DNA from: Galeopsis tetrahit
Taxonomy: Eukaryota > Streptophyta > Magnoliopsida > Lamiales > Lamiaceae
Assembly: GCA_963675135.1 (NCBI GenBank)
Contig: OY776131.1
Location: 37,843,381 to 37,907,380 of the forward strand
Length of the DNA stretch: 64,000 bases
Reading direction: 5' to 3'
The notes under the pieces: generated by a model
Told to the model about the DNA's origin: nothing
What the model saw: only the letters and a program-made list of their open reading frames with translations
The model's database searches: none
Made by a program: the position numbers and the translations under genes
In this document: positions 22,241 to 34,666 of the stretch, one piece after another
How positions within the stretch are numbered: position 1 is the first letter of the stretch
Layout: each line of letters starts with the position of its first letter

Positions 22241-23617
22241 ACTATTGTCTCTCATTTTGGCTACAATATGTGCTTCTGTATTGTGTATTGTTGGAATATA
22301 AAACATCCTAGAGTCACCAATTACATAAAGGATTACTTTATAGCTCTCCCTTTTCTTTCTATTGATTATCCAGTGCAAATTTTGCAAATTGATTGATGTA
22401 TGTGTTTTATTTTGTTACACATGGTTTTGGAACATTATTTGTCTTATGTTGTTCAGTTCATTTGGTTTGTAAATCTGTTGGAACATAACGATTCTTAGCA
22501 TCCATCAATTTCCCCGACTCTCCCTCCATTTTCATTGTTTCTGTCCATAGTTGCCCTGAACTATTACCTCGTTTTCTTGTAGTTTATCTTAGGTTTTAAT
22601 GTGTAGTTAACTGCTACGAATTGGCATCTATTGCACAATTTATCGAAAGAATCAGGTAAATGAAACGTGTTAAGCACACACAATAAATGCATTAGGAACA
22701 AGGGATTTGTTTCCTGACATGGATAATATAAGAAAATATGTGCTTATAACATTATGGGGTGCAAGTAGTGGCACCCTAATCCTATTATTTAATTGCTAGT
22801 TCAATTTAAAAACACTGGCTAAAAGAAAGGTCTTGTTCGATTTCCAAGAAAAAAAGTTCGTCTCTGGGTGGCCAAAGCTTTAATTTCTGTTTTTTTTTTA
22901 AAATGGTCTTAACCGAGTGGATTTTGAAGCGTAATCTTAATTCCTAGCGATAGTTATTAGTTGTATAATTTATTGGTACTATTGTAATAAATAATCACTC
23001 AAATTAATCCAAAGAATAAAAAACAATCGATTAACCAACACAATCATGATGAAATCACGTGTTTTGTGATTTGAAAGAATGAAGGGATAGTTATTTGTCG
23101 TATAATTTATTGGTGCTATTTTAATAAGTAATCACTCAAATTAATCCAAAGAAGAATTAAAAAAACAATCGATTAACCAACATAATCTTGACGCAATCAT
23201 GTGTTTTAAAAGAATGAAGGGAGGTTGAACAAAACCATTCGGCGAATACAACATTTTATGTTACAATACTGCTCACAGCGTTGTATCATCTTGTATCAAC
23301 GTGGAGGAAATACTAGTAAATATTACACTAATTGATTTGTGTCACAGCAATACAACGCATTAATAGAATATAAAAAATACATCTAGTTTCACCAAAAACT
23401 TGATCAACGTGCAAGTTGCACACTTGCAATTCGAACATAAAACTGGAATTCTAATTTGGTTATTCGTGTACAACACTGGCTCAATATTACAAGGTCCAAA
23501 TTCAAATATATGCACAACAGATGAGATGATATCCAGCTAGATATCAATTGACCAAACAAACCCAATCCTGCAATTGGAGAGAGAAGCAGCACTGTGAGAA
23601 CGAAGAATATTTTGTAC
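22241..23617. other. Intergenic between convergent SH3P and squalene synthase genes
   Basis: The first 100-200 bases are presumably SH3P 3-prime UTR. A 135-bp tandem duplication lies at 22,951-23,221. No gene is recognised. The frame at 23,404-23,592 (minus) starts after a possible acceptor but has no squalene synthase-like content. Confidence 0.5.
22951..23221. repeat. Tandem duplication of about 135 bp
   Basis: Starting TAGTTATT at 22,951 and 23,088, the two copies share GTATAATTTATTGGT, AATCACTCAAATTAATCC, ACAATCGATTAACCAACA and end AAAGAATGAAGGGA. Confidence 0.9.
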
Positions 23618-23618
23618 T

Positions 23619-23863
23619 TGATGTTTACTTTGAATTTGAGGTGGTTTTGAAAATCAATTATTTAAACTAGATTTTTTAAATATGCGTGTTTCTTTTGGAT
23701 TTTTTAGTAGATGGGATTTAACTTTATGTTAAATAAATGTATCAAATCAATGAGTAGGCTTAATAGGAGTGATTTTGGCTAATTTTTTTAAATCCCGAAA
23801 TAAAACTAGTGTAGGATCTTAAAACCCAAAACTCTATTTTTTAAATTGAAAGTAAACATCACC
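23619..23863. mobile_element. Possible MITE next to the squalene synthase 3-prime end
   Basis: TTGATGTTTACTTTGAATTT at the left and AATTGAAAGTAAACATCACC at the right form imperfect inverted repeats of about 20 bp around 245 bp. The target duplication is not clear. It abuts the stop codon of the squalene synthase gene. Confidence 0.4.
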
Positions 23864-23875
23864 TTAGTATAAAGT

Positions 23876-26800
23876 TCAATCAGGGGAGAGTCGGGGGAGA
23901 AACTTACACATATGAGATGGACGACTAGCTGACAAGTATGCTACAAGGATAGCTAATATGATGAAGAAGAAAACAATCTGCATAGAAATATTTTGAATTA
24001 GGTAATTGTTTTCTTTGACAGAAGCCAAAATAAAAAAAAGGAAAGGTTTGCAGGACTAACCAAAGTTGGATTGTACCGACTCTGGCTCTCGATAATGTAA
24101 GATTTCCTGTCACCAAAGAACAAAAAAGATTCATATATGAAGAAAAAATAAAATCTATTGATTATACTACTAACTTTTATAAGCTAAACATACCTTTGAG
24201 CTAAGGTTCCAGAGTCCCTGCAAATTTTTATTATTGCTTCTAGGCGGTCCTTCGTCTTTCTTGCATTAGGATCGTTGTCATCAACCTAGAAGACACCCCA
24301 AGAGACATGTGTTTAGCAATCGAGAATAGGTATCCTTTTGAATCAGTAATAGTACAATACGGTCAATACCAATAGTAAAAATATCCTTGTGTATAAAATT
24401 TGAGTTTTAAGACTGGTTTGGTAAAGTATAATTGCATAGTATCCAATTTGAAATCCAACATTGTGCCTAAAAAAATAGTTCAAAGCTCAATTTTCTGACA
24501 TTCAATATGAAATTTAAAACGAATGATCCAAACCAGCTTCCTGGTTCCTGAAGCATCATACCTTAGATTTCAGCATACGAGAGAAGTCGTAGAAAGCGCC
24601 ATACACATCAGAGGTTGATTTAGTTCTATCCATAATTTTAGCAGTAAGACCTAGAGGTAAAGAAATAAAAACAAAAAAACGCAAATGCTTAGTTTTTTTT
24701 TTATTTATCAAATGGATACAGAATAAAACAGAAAAAATAAGTAAGCAAACAGCCTAGCACAGAAAATGTTTCTAACTTGCTTATGATGGAAAGTTAAGGA
24801 GAAGTGAAATTTGGATTATAGACATATAGAAGCTAAACCCGAACCTGAGCTTTTACCTAGAGGAAACTGCATAAAAAATTGGAGTATATAGTATGTACAT
24901 CTACATTACAGTTAATTAGGGCCGAGGGTTTTGTCACTAATCAGTTAATAAAGATTATTCAAAGGGTTGATAATTAATATGCATTTCAGCATAAGAGCTC
25001 TTATCGAGAAAAAATCATGGAGAAACTCTCAACATGAAATTGCGAACATGCTATGTTCACAAAATGCATTTATGATACACTTCCAAAGATGTCTCCATTT
25101 ATGTTTTGTTCATGCAAGTTTATATTTTCATGACGGCTCCATTTTCCACTTTAACTGGCTATAAGGAACCTTCCTCAGAACTAAGAGGTGTTTGACTTAG
25201 CTTATAAGGTTTGTAAAACAGTTTTTTAAGATCAATATATCATTGAGATCTTATAAAATGAAAATACATATGCTCTTAAGATAAGATGGCTGTTTTTAGA
25301 AAAAAACATGGAGATCCTAACTTATTTTGAAATAAAATCTTATCTCAATAAATTCTTGAAATTTGGTTATTTTATTTATAAATTTGTCATACTAATACGA
25401 TAAAACCTAGTCCTTATAAGCTTAAAAACATCTTATATCATGTACAAGCAAAATGCAGGCAAGAAAGAAATGACCAAGAGAAACGAATAACTAAGATATG
25501 TATGGCAAAAAAACAGCACACCAGTTATGTTTAGCTTACCACGTCTCATTTTCACAACGCCTCTGAAAAGTTGAATGTTGTTGTAGCACAAGGCTAATGT
25601 CCCAATTGCCATTACCTGGTAATATTTGTGAACACAAAATTAGATGCAATGATTGAAAATATGTGAAAACTGAAAACACTGCCTGCATACAAATATATAC
25701 CTGTGGTATCGCACAAAAACGAAAGATAGCTGGATCTCGGAGAGCAGACATATACTTGAGGCTGTCTTCTACATGCAGTAAAGCATTTGTGACCATATCG
25801 TTCAGGCACTGCACTGCCTTAACTGAGTTTTCCTCATATTTCAAGTCCTGAGAACATATAGACGAAACAGTGAATAATTTGAATCTACATCTAATGAGGT
25901 CAATTTGACTACTGAATGCATAGATTTTAACTTCAAGGGGGAGAAAAAAGGATGTACCTCTAGTTTGTTGACATATTTACTCCAAATTTGACGAGGCCAG
26001 AACATACGCGACTTTGGTATCTCATTAATATCCTCTAGGTAATCTCTTATAATATTTGTTTTCTGTTTAAAAACAAAGAGAGTTATAATAGTTTCAAATA
26101 CCAGAGATCTCTTAAGGTGAGTACTGAATGTATCACCGTGTAATGGAATTGGACTATACCTGAAGAAACAAACCCATTGAATTGGAGAGAGCATCTGAAG
26201 CCAGATCTTCTTTACCAGAAGCATGGAACAGCTTCGACAATCCTAGTCCAACAAGGCCAGCCACATAGTGACAATATTCATCATAATCATCAACTGTTTC
26301 TACCTGGCAAGAAAAAGAAGGTTGCAAGTATCACCTAATGGGAAATTCCTGTTGAGTGAAGAAGCATGATACCACTATAAGCTATTGATTCTTCCCCTAA
26401 GAATACATAACCAGGATTCTTACAATGACATCATGTTTTATTTGTGATTACGCCAGGAAAAGGAATTAGGCATTAGTAATGTGGTCAAGGGAAGTATTCT
26501 CATGTAACATTCAGATTTCAGAAGCAATAAAATACATTATGATATATTAATCTATAGATATCGTGCAAAGAAACTTCAAAATCCACAACAAGCATACAGA
26601 GTATGACTCTTAAGTAACATGATATTCTTTAGCATACCTCCTTGCTAATAAATTTTGCCATTCCTGCACCCATTCTCATGGTAATATCTTCAATTGCCTC
26701 CTGATAACTGCCATAAGGAAGAACTAGTATTAATGAAAGTAACAAAATACTGGGTTTTTTAATACTAGGAGAGAAACAATTTAAAACTAACAAAGAAGAA

Positions 26801-29124
26801 CTCGCTTGAACCAAATTCCTCTGAAATTCCTCCAGTCAATATACCTTGCCAAACTGATAGTTATGCATGTTACAGTCCTAACAAATGACCACTTTCTAGC
26901 TAACTCTCAGTCTTTAACTTCAAGATGCTTATCAGTAATTTAATTCAGACATAAGGCCATCAATTAACATATCATTTTAGAAAAGCATATACAACTAGTG
27001 CTGAACTTGTATATTTTAGCTCATTTCATCCACAATCAAATCACTACCTAATATATCTGTGCAAATATATGAGAGCTGTCTAGTAAAAAAAAATAATTTT
27101 TTTTAACAATGTCATATCATTTTGATAGAAACACATGAGCAATAATTGGTATTCAAGGAGTACCTTCGATTTAGCTCCTGGAAAGCAGTAGAAACATGAT
27201 GAAACTCATCCATCAAAACTTTGTAGGCCTTTGTACCACCTGCGAACAATTATAAAAAGGTTTAGACATATCTATGAATTATGATATCCTCTATATTAAA
27301 CAACAAATAACTTTAACATGATGTCCCTAACCTAATTATGATCATGCTGAGTTAGTGATAATAATCATTACAACAGTAGATTTTACTTTTGTTGAAACCA
27401 ATTAAAAAAGCAATACAATTAACATCAAACAATGGGATATTCAATTGCATGAAAAAAGTTCACTGGGCACCAGAGTTGAAATAACGGAAATATACCTATT
27501 AAGTTGCATGGGATAAAAAATAATATGAGTGTCAGCAAAAATGAATGCTCAGTTGGTGTCATAAACAAGTAGACTTGGCTGACATTGTTAATGCAATATT
27601 GCAAGAGTAGTTAACTAAGCTGCAATCCACTTTTTTATTCTTATTAATAAGAACATCACAGATACTATCATTGGAAGCTGTATAGTATCAATAATTGAAT
27701 ATCATCAAACTTTGTAATGAGGCGAAATAGATACACAAACCTTGACATAAGTCTATAAAATTGATCATCAAGTCATAAAAAATAACAATGAGTTGTGCAT
27801 ATAATTTTGTATCAAGACTGATTACAGGCATTGGAGACGTATCAAGCAGCATCTGGCCATGAAGAGTAGTGAATGCTGATAAATTTATTTTTTAAGCAGA
27901 TCTTTTTTTTTAATTGAAGACTAAAATAAAAGGTTATCTTTGATACTAATGGGTGAGAAAAGGCTCAACAATTTTAGCTGTACTCCACAGGACATTCACC
28001 ACACCAAGGTATTAAAGGCCAAAAAATTTAAGCTGAATCAAAATGCAAATGAGCTCTTATGATGATCCTTCAACTTTTTTATTACTCAAAATACCAAGAA
28101 AGTGAGAAGGCAGAAACTCACATGAAAAATGCCAGTCACGGTTATATATGTAACTATGGAAATCCATTAGGATAGGTATTTTGACATCAGTTGCTATGCT
28201 TGTGTCATCCTCTGTCAAAATAACAAAGAATATGGTCATCAGCATCAACAGCCAAATATTGCACTATCAATTAAGAGTAGGAAGCTTTTTTGAAAGCATT
28301 ATGAGTAGGAAGCTTACCAACAGTGTCAAGTGCTCGAAGAACCAAATAGAAAATGCATATCTGCAAAAATCAAGAAAGTAACATGAATATTATCCTTTGA
28401 ACATAAGCATGTGTGAGCAGAATAGACTTGGAGTCTATACTATCATCACTTGATACGTTAATAACCAAATCTTGAAGTGTATAATATCATAACCCACTAG
28501 CTGGAAATATAATAATAGAAGCATTGACGCCTCAAGAGCACCATATGAATAAATCATTCAGAGCTTCAGAGTTCAGTAGAAATATTATCATTATCATTGT
28601 ATATTCTATTTCATAAAATATTGTAGGTTTATCCTAACACCTTTAGGACACTCCCAAACATGATTGTAGGCGTGATGAGAAAACATAGTAATCCGTTTTA
28701 GAAAATAAATAATTGGATGGAAATTGGAATAGTCTTTTAAGCGAAGATTCTATATTAATGTATCATCACACAAGTCTTGTACAATTATTGAGAAAACAGT
28801 CGATTTAGTTTCAAAGGAAATGTTCAACGACTATCACCTCACGCATAAACAAAGGTTAGAATTCCATTCAGAAAATTGAGAGTAGCAAGTTAAAAATCGA
28901 AAAAAGTGAATAAACAAGGGATCACTCACGGCATCACGGAGATCGGTATCGAGCTGCTGAATAACGAGAGCAAAACTTCTCGAAACTCTATGAAGCATAG
29001 AGTAACAAAATCCCCAGTGCGGCTCTGGCGGGATCTGCTTCTCCGCATTTCTCATAGCCAATTTCAGCTTCAACATTGGGTATAAATCATCCGGATGCTT
29101 CAGAATTGCACGTAAACTCCCCAT
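23876..29124 (-). CDS. SQS: Squalene synthase (farnesyl-diphosphate farnesyltransferase)
   Basis: Thirteen coding exons on the minus strand, all GT-AG, join in frame to 424 residues: 29,124-28,930; 28,360-28,318; 28,211-28,122; 27,239-27,164; 26,707-26,638; 26,303-26,160; 26,062-25,958; 25,847-25,701; 25,615-25,540; 24,650-24,562; 24,285-24,194; 24,106-24,061; 23,977-23,876. The enzyme condenses two farnesyl diphosphates to presqualene diphosphate and then, with NADPH, to squalene. This is the committed step to sterols, brassinosteroids and triterpenes, at the ER membrane. The start MGSLRAILKHPDDLYPMLKL is typical. The two Mg-binding Asp motifs are DTVED (residues 77-81) and DYLED (213-217). 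IIRDYLEDINEIPKSRMFWP and RFCAIPQ are conserved. Residues 392-408 (IVFFFIILAILVAYLSA) are the C-terminal membrane anchor. The tail after it (SRPSHMCKFLPRLSPD) is slightly longer than usual; a GTGTAAG donor inside it could allow another 3-prime splice. The gene looks intact. Confidence 0.95.
25190..25440. mobile_element. Possible MITE in squalene synthase intron 9
   Basis: GTGTTTGACTTAGCTTATAA at about 25,191 and CCTTATAAGCTTAAAAAC at about 25,412 are inverted partners of a type seen in plant MITEs. Alignment is imperfect and no target duplication is assigned. Confidence 0.3.
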
Positions 29125-29346
29125 TTTACACCTGCTAAACACCAAAATAAGTTAAACAAAATCCTAAAAAAATCAACAAAAGTCTCCATCTGAAAATTTG
29201 TCAATTTATTCCTTTGATTCGGAACACAATTAAACAATTTCTGTACAGAAAACATGAGGATTAAATTTCATGAATAAACAAAAATCGCAATGCTTCGATA
29301 TAAACGAAAAAAATATCTCAAGTTCTTATCAATTCAGCAACTTACT
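29125..29346 (-). other. Squalene synthase 5-prime UTR with likely intron
   Basis: On the minus strand a good donor GCA/GTAAGT (after 29,346) and an acceptor TTTAGCAG (ending 29,132) frame a 214-base intron seven bases upstream of the ATG. The intron is AT-rich as expected. It is inferred from splice signals only. Confidence 0.5.
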
Positions 29347-29451
29347 GCGGCTCGGTAATCGCTTTGATGTGGCTGTGTGAATAATTCTGTAAAGGAGGTG
29401 GAAAGAAACCGTAAGAAATTGGGAATGGAAACTCTCTGTGGAGCAATTATA

Positions 29452-29461
29452 TATTTATATA
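29452..29461 (-). promoter_or_regulatory. Candidate TATA box of the squalene synthase gene
   Basis: The minus strand reads TATATAAATA here, about 100 bases before the proposed 5-prime UTR exon end and 330 bases before the ATG. It is a plausible TATA box, but AT-rich sequence makes chance matches common. Confidence 0.4.
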
Positions 29462-29479
29462 CAGAGTTTTCTTCTTTTT

Positions 29480-30122
29480 TTTGTTTATTATATTGAGGGA
29501 CCGTTTTAAGTGCGTGTTGTGTGAAAATATAGAGCTGGCGGGCGAGATTGGATTTTCTGTTTTTTGACGGACGCGTAATTATGCTGCTTTTTGAATGGCT
29601 TTCAGATTGCCAGTTGGCTTAAGATGTGTTTGGCAGTATTCATTTATTCAATTTTTGTAAATGGAATTGGCCTAATATTCCAGAAATTAAGTATAATAAT
29701 GACTATTAACTTCACCATATACACTCAATTTTTTTTAATTCATATATATAAATAATAATGGGATGATATAAAACGTTAATACTTTTCAATATATGAAATT
29801 TGAATATTATTAAATGCATACATGAATATCACCAAACTATTGTCGGGTTTGACAATGGAACGGGATATCCTCATCATGCAGGAATTTGCCTCGATTGGGA
29901 CGGATAGTCCTCAATTATTTTCACAAGGTGGGACGGGGGATCATAGTTTTCGCCCCAATGAGATTCTCGTTCCATTCTCGTAAGAATTCAATAAATTTTT
30001 ATTATAAGTATATACTCCGTATTTGTTATTAGTGTCACATTTGTGTGCATCCAAGAGGGTGTAAACGAACTATAATTTTGATTTCACATAATAATTAAAA
30101 ATATAATCAAATCACTTTAAAT
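29480..30122. other. Squalene synthase upstream region and intergenic DNA
   Basis: No gene is seen. At 29,840-29,990 GGGATATCCTCATC, GGGACGGGGGATCA and CCCCAATGAGATTCTCGTTCC resemble the hAT-like element ends at 34,667. A decayed relative is likely. Confidence 0.4.
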
Positions 30123-30439
30123 TAAATTGTAGGTAAAGTCTAGTATGCACTCGAGTGTGCTATGTCATTCTTTTTTTTAATTTTTTTTTCGCTAACTTTT
30201 TTTTCTTTATTTCAGCTATTTTTCTTTTTTATGTTTTTTTCCGCTAGTTGTCATCTAGGTCCAGCCCAATAAACTATTAATTCAACTTATTTTTTATTTT
30301 TTTTAATTAAATTAGTTTTAATTAATTATTTTATTTATCGCTGTAATTTTTTTTACTACCTCAATCTTAAAAATTTTAAACCCCCCATTTATACTACTAA
30401 CATACTTATTAAAATATTAAATTTATTTTATATGTATAA

Positions 30440-30895
30440 CTAAAAAGTGCAATACAATATTAATAAAAAGTGTAAATCAATATAACTAAAAAGTGCAACA
30501 TAATATTACTAAAAAGTGTAAGTCAATATAACTGAAAAGTGCAACAAAATATTGGAGTATAAAAAAGTTCAATATAACTAAAAAGTGCAACATAATATTA
30601 ATAAAAAGTGTAAGTCAATATAACTGAAAAGTGCAATAAAATATTGGAGTATAAAAAAGTACAAGTCCGTATAATTGAAAAGTAAAACACTATATTACTA
30701 AAAAGTGTAAGTCAATATTACTAAAAAGTGTAAGTCAATATATAATTGAAAAGTGCAACACAATATTACTAAAAAGTGTAAGTCAAGTGTCTATAACTGA
30801 AAAGTGCAACACTAAAAAGTGTAAGTTACTATAACTAAAAAGTGTAAGTGTCTATAATTGAAAAGTTCAACACAATTTTTTATTATTAATGTTGC
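30440..30895. repeat. Minisatellite of alternating AAAAGTGCAAC / AAAAGTGTAAG units
   Basis: About twenty half-units of roughly 20-23 bp each carry (A/G)AAAAGTG(C/T)AA(C/G). GTGCAAC and GTGTAAG forms tend to alternate, separated by ATATTACTA- or ATATAACTG-like spacers. It lies wholly inside the Mutator-like element. Confidence 0.85.
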
Positions 30896-31064
30896 ACCTT
30901 TAGTAATTTGTCAAAATATAAATAAATGCAAAAAAAACTGTATTTTTGTAAAAAGTGGGATTCAAACCTTGTTTTTATAAGAAAACAAGTATGGCTTACT
31001 AATAGGCCCTGGCCCAATTCATTTAACGTTTCCATCTTACAAGGAGATATTAATTTAATATTTT

Positions 31065-31093
31065 GGACTCGAGTGCACCATGCACTCGAGTCC
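31065..31093. repeat. Subterminal inverted repeat, 13-bp arms
   Basis: GGACTCGAGTGCA is followed by three bases and its exact reverse complement TGCACTCGAGTCC, next to the right terminus of the Mutator-like element. Confidence 0.85.
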
Positions 31094-31117
31094 ACACTAG
31101 ACTTACCCTAAATTGTA

Positions 31118-33016
31118 TAGTTACATAAAAAAAATTTACAGTGTTATATTACATACACATATAGTAAAATTATTTAAGATGCGGAGTAGGAGTAGAGAAA
31201 AATTAATAATTCATCTTGTGTATAGAGTCGTGTTCGTTATTTTTAATCTTCAATTCTCAATTGGTTTCTCTTTTATTTAATTACTTAAAAATTGTAATTG
31301 AGTTACTTTGTCGGTGTTTTATTTTGCTGTTATTCATCATTGTTTCTCTTCTTATTTTATGTAATAAGGAAAAAAAACACGAAAAAGAAATAAGAATTAA
31401 GGAATCCCCGCTGAGATGGGAATTGAGACTGTGAAATAATAATTCAAGTATATATATATATATATATATATTAAACTATTTCATGTGCACATCGTAAAAG
31501 ACTATTGATTCTAAACTAAGGGGCTAGTACATATCAATAATATAAGAGAATTATAGGGCTCTGGATGTGGATTTAATTGAGAATATGAATTATATTGGTA
31601 GGGTTTTAATTTGCTTAAGTTTTGAATAAAAAATTATAATAAAGATTGTTTGTTCAAAATTGGAATGGTTGAGAATAAATAATTATAGAAGAAAATTTAC
31701 ATTATATACAATTTATACTAGACTCCCGATTTATTAAATATTTTTTGAAGCAAGCGTCCCCTCAGTTGGGTTTATAAATTTCACAACACATTATATAAGA
31801 TATTTATGAACTTGTAAAATATACTGAGAAAAGAATTTAATTTATTGGAAAAAATACCTAAATACCTTGTACTGACAACAAATTATACTCCTATTTACTA
31901 AGTTAATGCAGCATACAAGTGCTTTCAAAAAAAAAATTTACTAAATAATACTCCAAGCTTTTATAAGTACCCCAATTAACTCCCGTAAAAAAAAAAAATG
32001 GGTACCCCAATTAACATCCAACAATTTATTAGTTCTTTTTTTTTTTCTCTAAGTAACAAGATATTTATTTAAAAAAATTAAATCAATTTAGCTAATTTAA
32101 TTTTTCACGTAATGCTTCTATGCTTGAAGCCTAGTTGTTATATAAATGTTAGTTGAAGTTTCTTATAAAATTGTGTTTTCAACTTATGCTCAAGAGTTGG
32201 TTCGATCACGCCAAGAATTCGCGCTAATAATCAACTAAGATATTGGAGTAATATTTTTGTGAGTAAATGTTTTCTTAACCATAAATACTTAAATTAATAA
32301 GCATTCAAACACGTAATATCAATAAGATAATCAAAATTATTTTAAAAAATAAGATAATAACAAATCAGAAAGTTCAGCCCAACTATATATGACAACTAGA
32401 GAGAAAAGACGAGCAACACTTGCACTATGATATTAAGCCGTAAGAGATAATTTTCCGTCATGATGATTATGAAATTTGATTTTATCAAATTAAATGCATG
32501 TTGACATATTAATATTGTTGACGATAGGCACGTATACGAAAGTATATTTATATCCTTTTTTTTTGTCATCTTTAGAAAATGAAATTATATATAATGGTCT
32601 TCCTCATAAAAAGGTATCATTCCCAAGTGTTTTCCAAACAAATCCTAATAGGATAAGTTCAGGTATATATTACTTTTATAATTTGGGAGACAATTTAATT
32701 TGAGATTTAATCTCTAATAATAAAAAACAATCCCCCATACTCATTACTATGTTGCTATTTAGAACTTTTGTTGTGTGGTTTGAATTCGACTCACATATTA
32801 ATAAGAATTTATGATGAAGTGATGAAATCGTATTGAATGTTCTAAAAAAAATTGAGAGAGTTGAGGGAGATTTTATATATAATTGTAATTCGAATAATGT
32901 GGTAATTAGGTTAAATGGTCCTTTTTATAGTACATGCAAGATTGAACTACTTTTATTATATTGTTCGTGTCTTTAGAAAATGGCATGGCATGGGTACATA
33001 TGTGACACTTGATCTA
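31118..33016. other. AT-rich intergenic DNA
   Basis: Contains an AT microsatellite at about 31,449-31,471 and no recognised gene. Short frames at 31,216 and 32,494 show no domain. Confidence 0.45.
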
Positions 33017-33019
33017 TTA

Positions 33020-33450
33020 GGGTCTATTTGGTTAGGGATTGTGGGGATGAGGATTGAAAAAATATGGACGAGGATAATCCATGAATAATAATTGTGTTTT
33101 AATAGTGATTGAAAAATAGGTATGAATGAAAAATTTTATGTCAAATCAATATTGATGTTGTACTCCTATTATTTTATTATTGTTAGTTAGTGGAGTAATT
33201 AGTGTAAGGAAGAAAAGTAGGAGATAGAAATCATAGAATAAATGTGTGAAAAAAAGTAGGAGAGGCTAGGGAATAAATGTGTAGAAGAAAAGTAAGAGAG
33301 AGAATGAGTGATTAAAATGGGAAAAAAAGGTGATGTGATTCTATAAAAATAGGTATGTAGGATGGGTGAATGGGTATTTGGATGGGGATGGATGAGATAG
33401 GGGATGACCCATCTAAATCTGTATGGGTCAATCCCAAACCAAACACACTC
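33020..33450. mobile_element. Tourist-like (PIF/Harbinger) MITE
   Basis: Flanked by TTA on both sides (33,017-33,019; 33,451-33,453). The left end GGGTCTATTTGGTTAGGGAT and the minus-strand right end GAGTGTGTTTGGTTTGGGAT are inverted repeats with few mismatches. TTA duplication and a GG/GTGTTTGG-type terminus are typical of Tourist elements. Confidence 0.7.
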
Positions 33451-33460
33451 TTAATATTTA

Positions 33461-34020
33461 GGGGGTGTTTGTTTTGGGACGTAACGTCCCACGTCCTGTT
33501 CTACTTCGGGATTCTACATTCGAATTTCCCCATCCAACTACACCCACCCCTAAAAATACCTATACATCATAATATTACATTTCATCCAACTATTCTTACA
33601 CAATTTGTTTTGATATAAAGTTATATCTCATCATATTCAAAATCCCAAAACAAACACACACAATTACTATTTATCAGGATTCCCCCATCCAGAATTTCCC
33701 ACATCCTACATAATCCCAAAACAAACATCCCCTAAGGTGGATTTTGAAATCCGGATTTCAAAATCTAGTGGATTTTAAAATCCTAATGTTTTTTATGTTT
33801 TGTGTTTGTTTTGAGATTTATGTAGGGTAGGATTTAACTTTATAGTATAGTATTATAGGTTTTATAGGTATTTATATAGGGTTTGTAGGTATTTATAGAG
33901 TTGACTTTTATAGGGTTATAGGGTGGGATTTTGAAATCCTGAATTAAAATCTCAAACTGTAACGGGGGTAGAGTTTCGAAATCCCAAATCCAGATTTTTC
34001 ATCCCAAAACAAACATGCCC
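33461..34020. mobile_element. Tourist-like MITE, possibly two nested or fused
   Basis: TTA flanks both ends (33,458-33,460; 34,021-34,023). The termini are GGGGGTGTTTGTTTTGGGA and its complement with one mismatch. A second copy of the right terminus (CCCAAAACAAACATCCCC) occurs internally at about 33,716-33,733, so the 560-bp element may hold a nested or duplicated relative. Confidence 0.7.
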
Positions 34021-34023
34021 TTA

Positions 34024-34658
34024 GTGACTTGAGTATTCTTTGTTGTGACTATCTTTATCCTTTTTACACATAGGGTGGACTAACATCGACCTTGCTAAAG
34101 TAGTTGCTCGTCCATATTGGACTGCCATGTGGAGATTAAGAGGTCGTCTACTTAGACGAACTGGGTGGCTGATCAAGTATTGACCTTTGAGGTGGATGAC
34201 CAGAGTCATTAATTAAGGTGGCATTGACGAGTTGTATTCGGGTTGTTAACGATTGATCGATCTTTAATGATTTCAAAGTATTTTCGTTTCATTCGTTGAT
34301 CGTCTGTATAACGAGAACGAGTTAATTAATTATGAACTTAGACTTTATTATTAATTCGGTTATACTCCAACCCAATTATATAATTTACTATGCATGTACG
34401 TACGTACAGTATTTTTATATATATTTACGACAAATTAAGTTGAAGTTGTATAAGGTGGGCATTTTTAATTGAGTATGTGGACTCTTCATTGAAGTTTAAC
34501 CAAGTCGAGTCAAGTTCGCACTTAATAGGTGGAATGTGAAGGATTCTTTCTGGTCGAGAAAGTGTATTATAATTATGATTTAACAACATATTGTTGGAAA
34601 TGAATAATTGAGTCTAATATGTTAATCATGAATGTGCATTTATATATGATCTTTACAG
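34024..34658. other. Intergenic, nothing recognised
   Basis: No open frame of interest. The stretch around 34,080-34,200 is somewhat more GC-rich without a known motif. Confidence 0.4.
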
Positions 34659-34666
34659 ATCAATAT

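Larger units (their letters stand above)
30132..31108. mobile_element. Mutator-like element (977 bp) with internal minisatellite
   Basis: A perfect 9-bp target duplication TAAATTGTA flanks the element (30,123-30,131 and 31,109-31,117), the length produced by Mutator-like transposases. The terminal inverted repeats are GGTAAAGTCTAGTATGCACT and, on the minus strand, GGGTAAGTCTAGTGTGGACT, each followed by CGAGTG. There is no transposase, so it is non-autonomous. The interior holds a 450-bp repeat array and, near the right end, an inverted repeat with 13-bp arms (GGACTCGAGTGCA). Confidence 0.8.

Noticed and set aside
23404..23592. Extra 3-prime exon of squalene synthase
   Set aside because: There is an acceptor-like CAATTGCAG, but the frame has no resemblance to the family tail and exon 13 already ends in a stop after the membrane anchor.
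30440..30895. CRISPR-like array (regular short repeats)
   Set aside because: The repeats are adjacent and degenerate with no unique spacers, lie inside a Mutator-like element, and the DNA is plant nuclear.
31216..31434. 72-codon frame as a small membrane protein
   Set aside because: AT-rich sequence encodes Leu/Ile/Phe runs by chance; no start context, neighbour or conservation argument.
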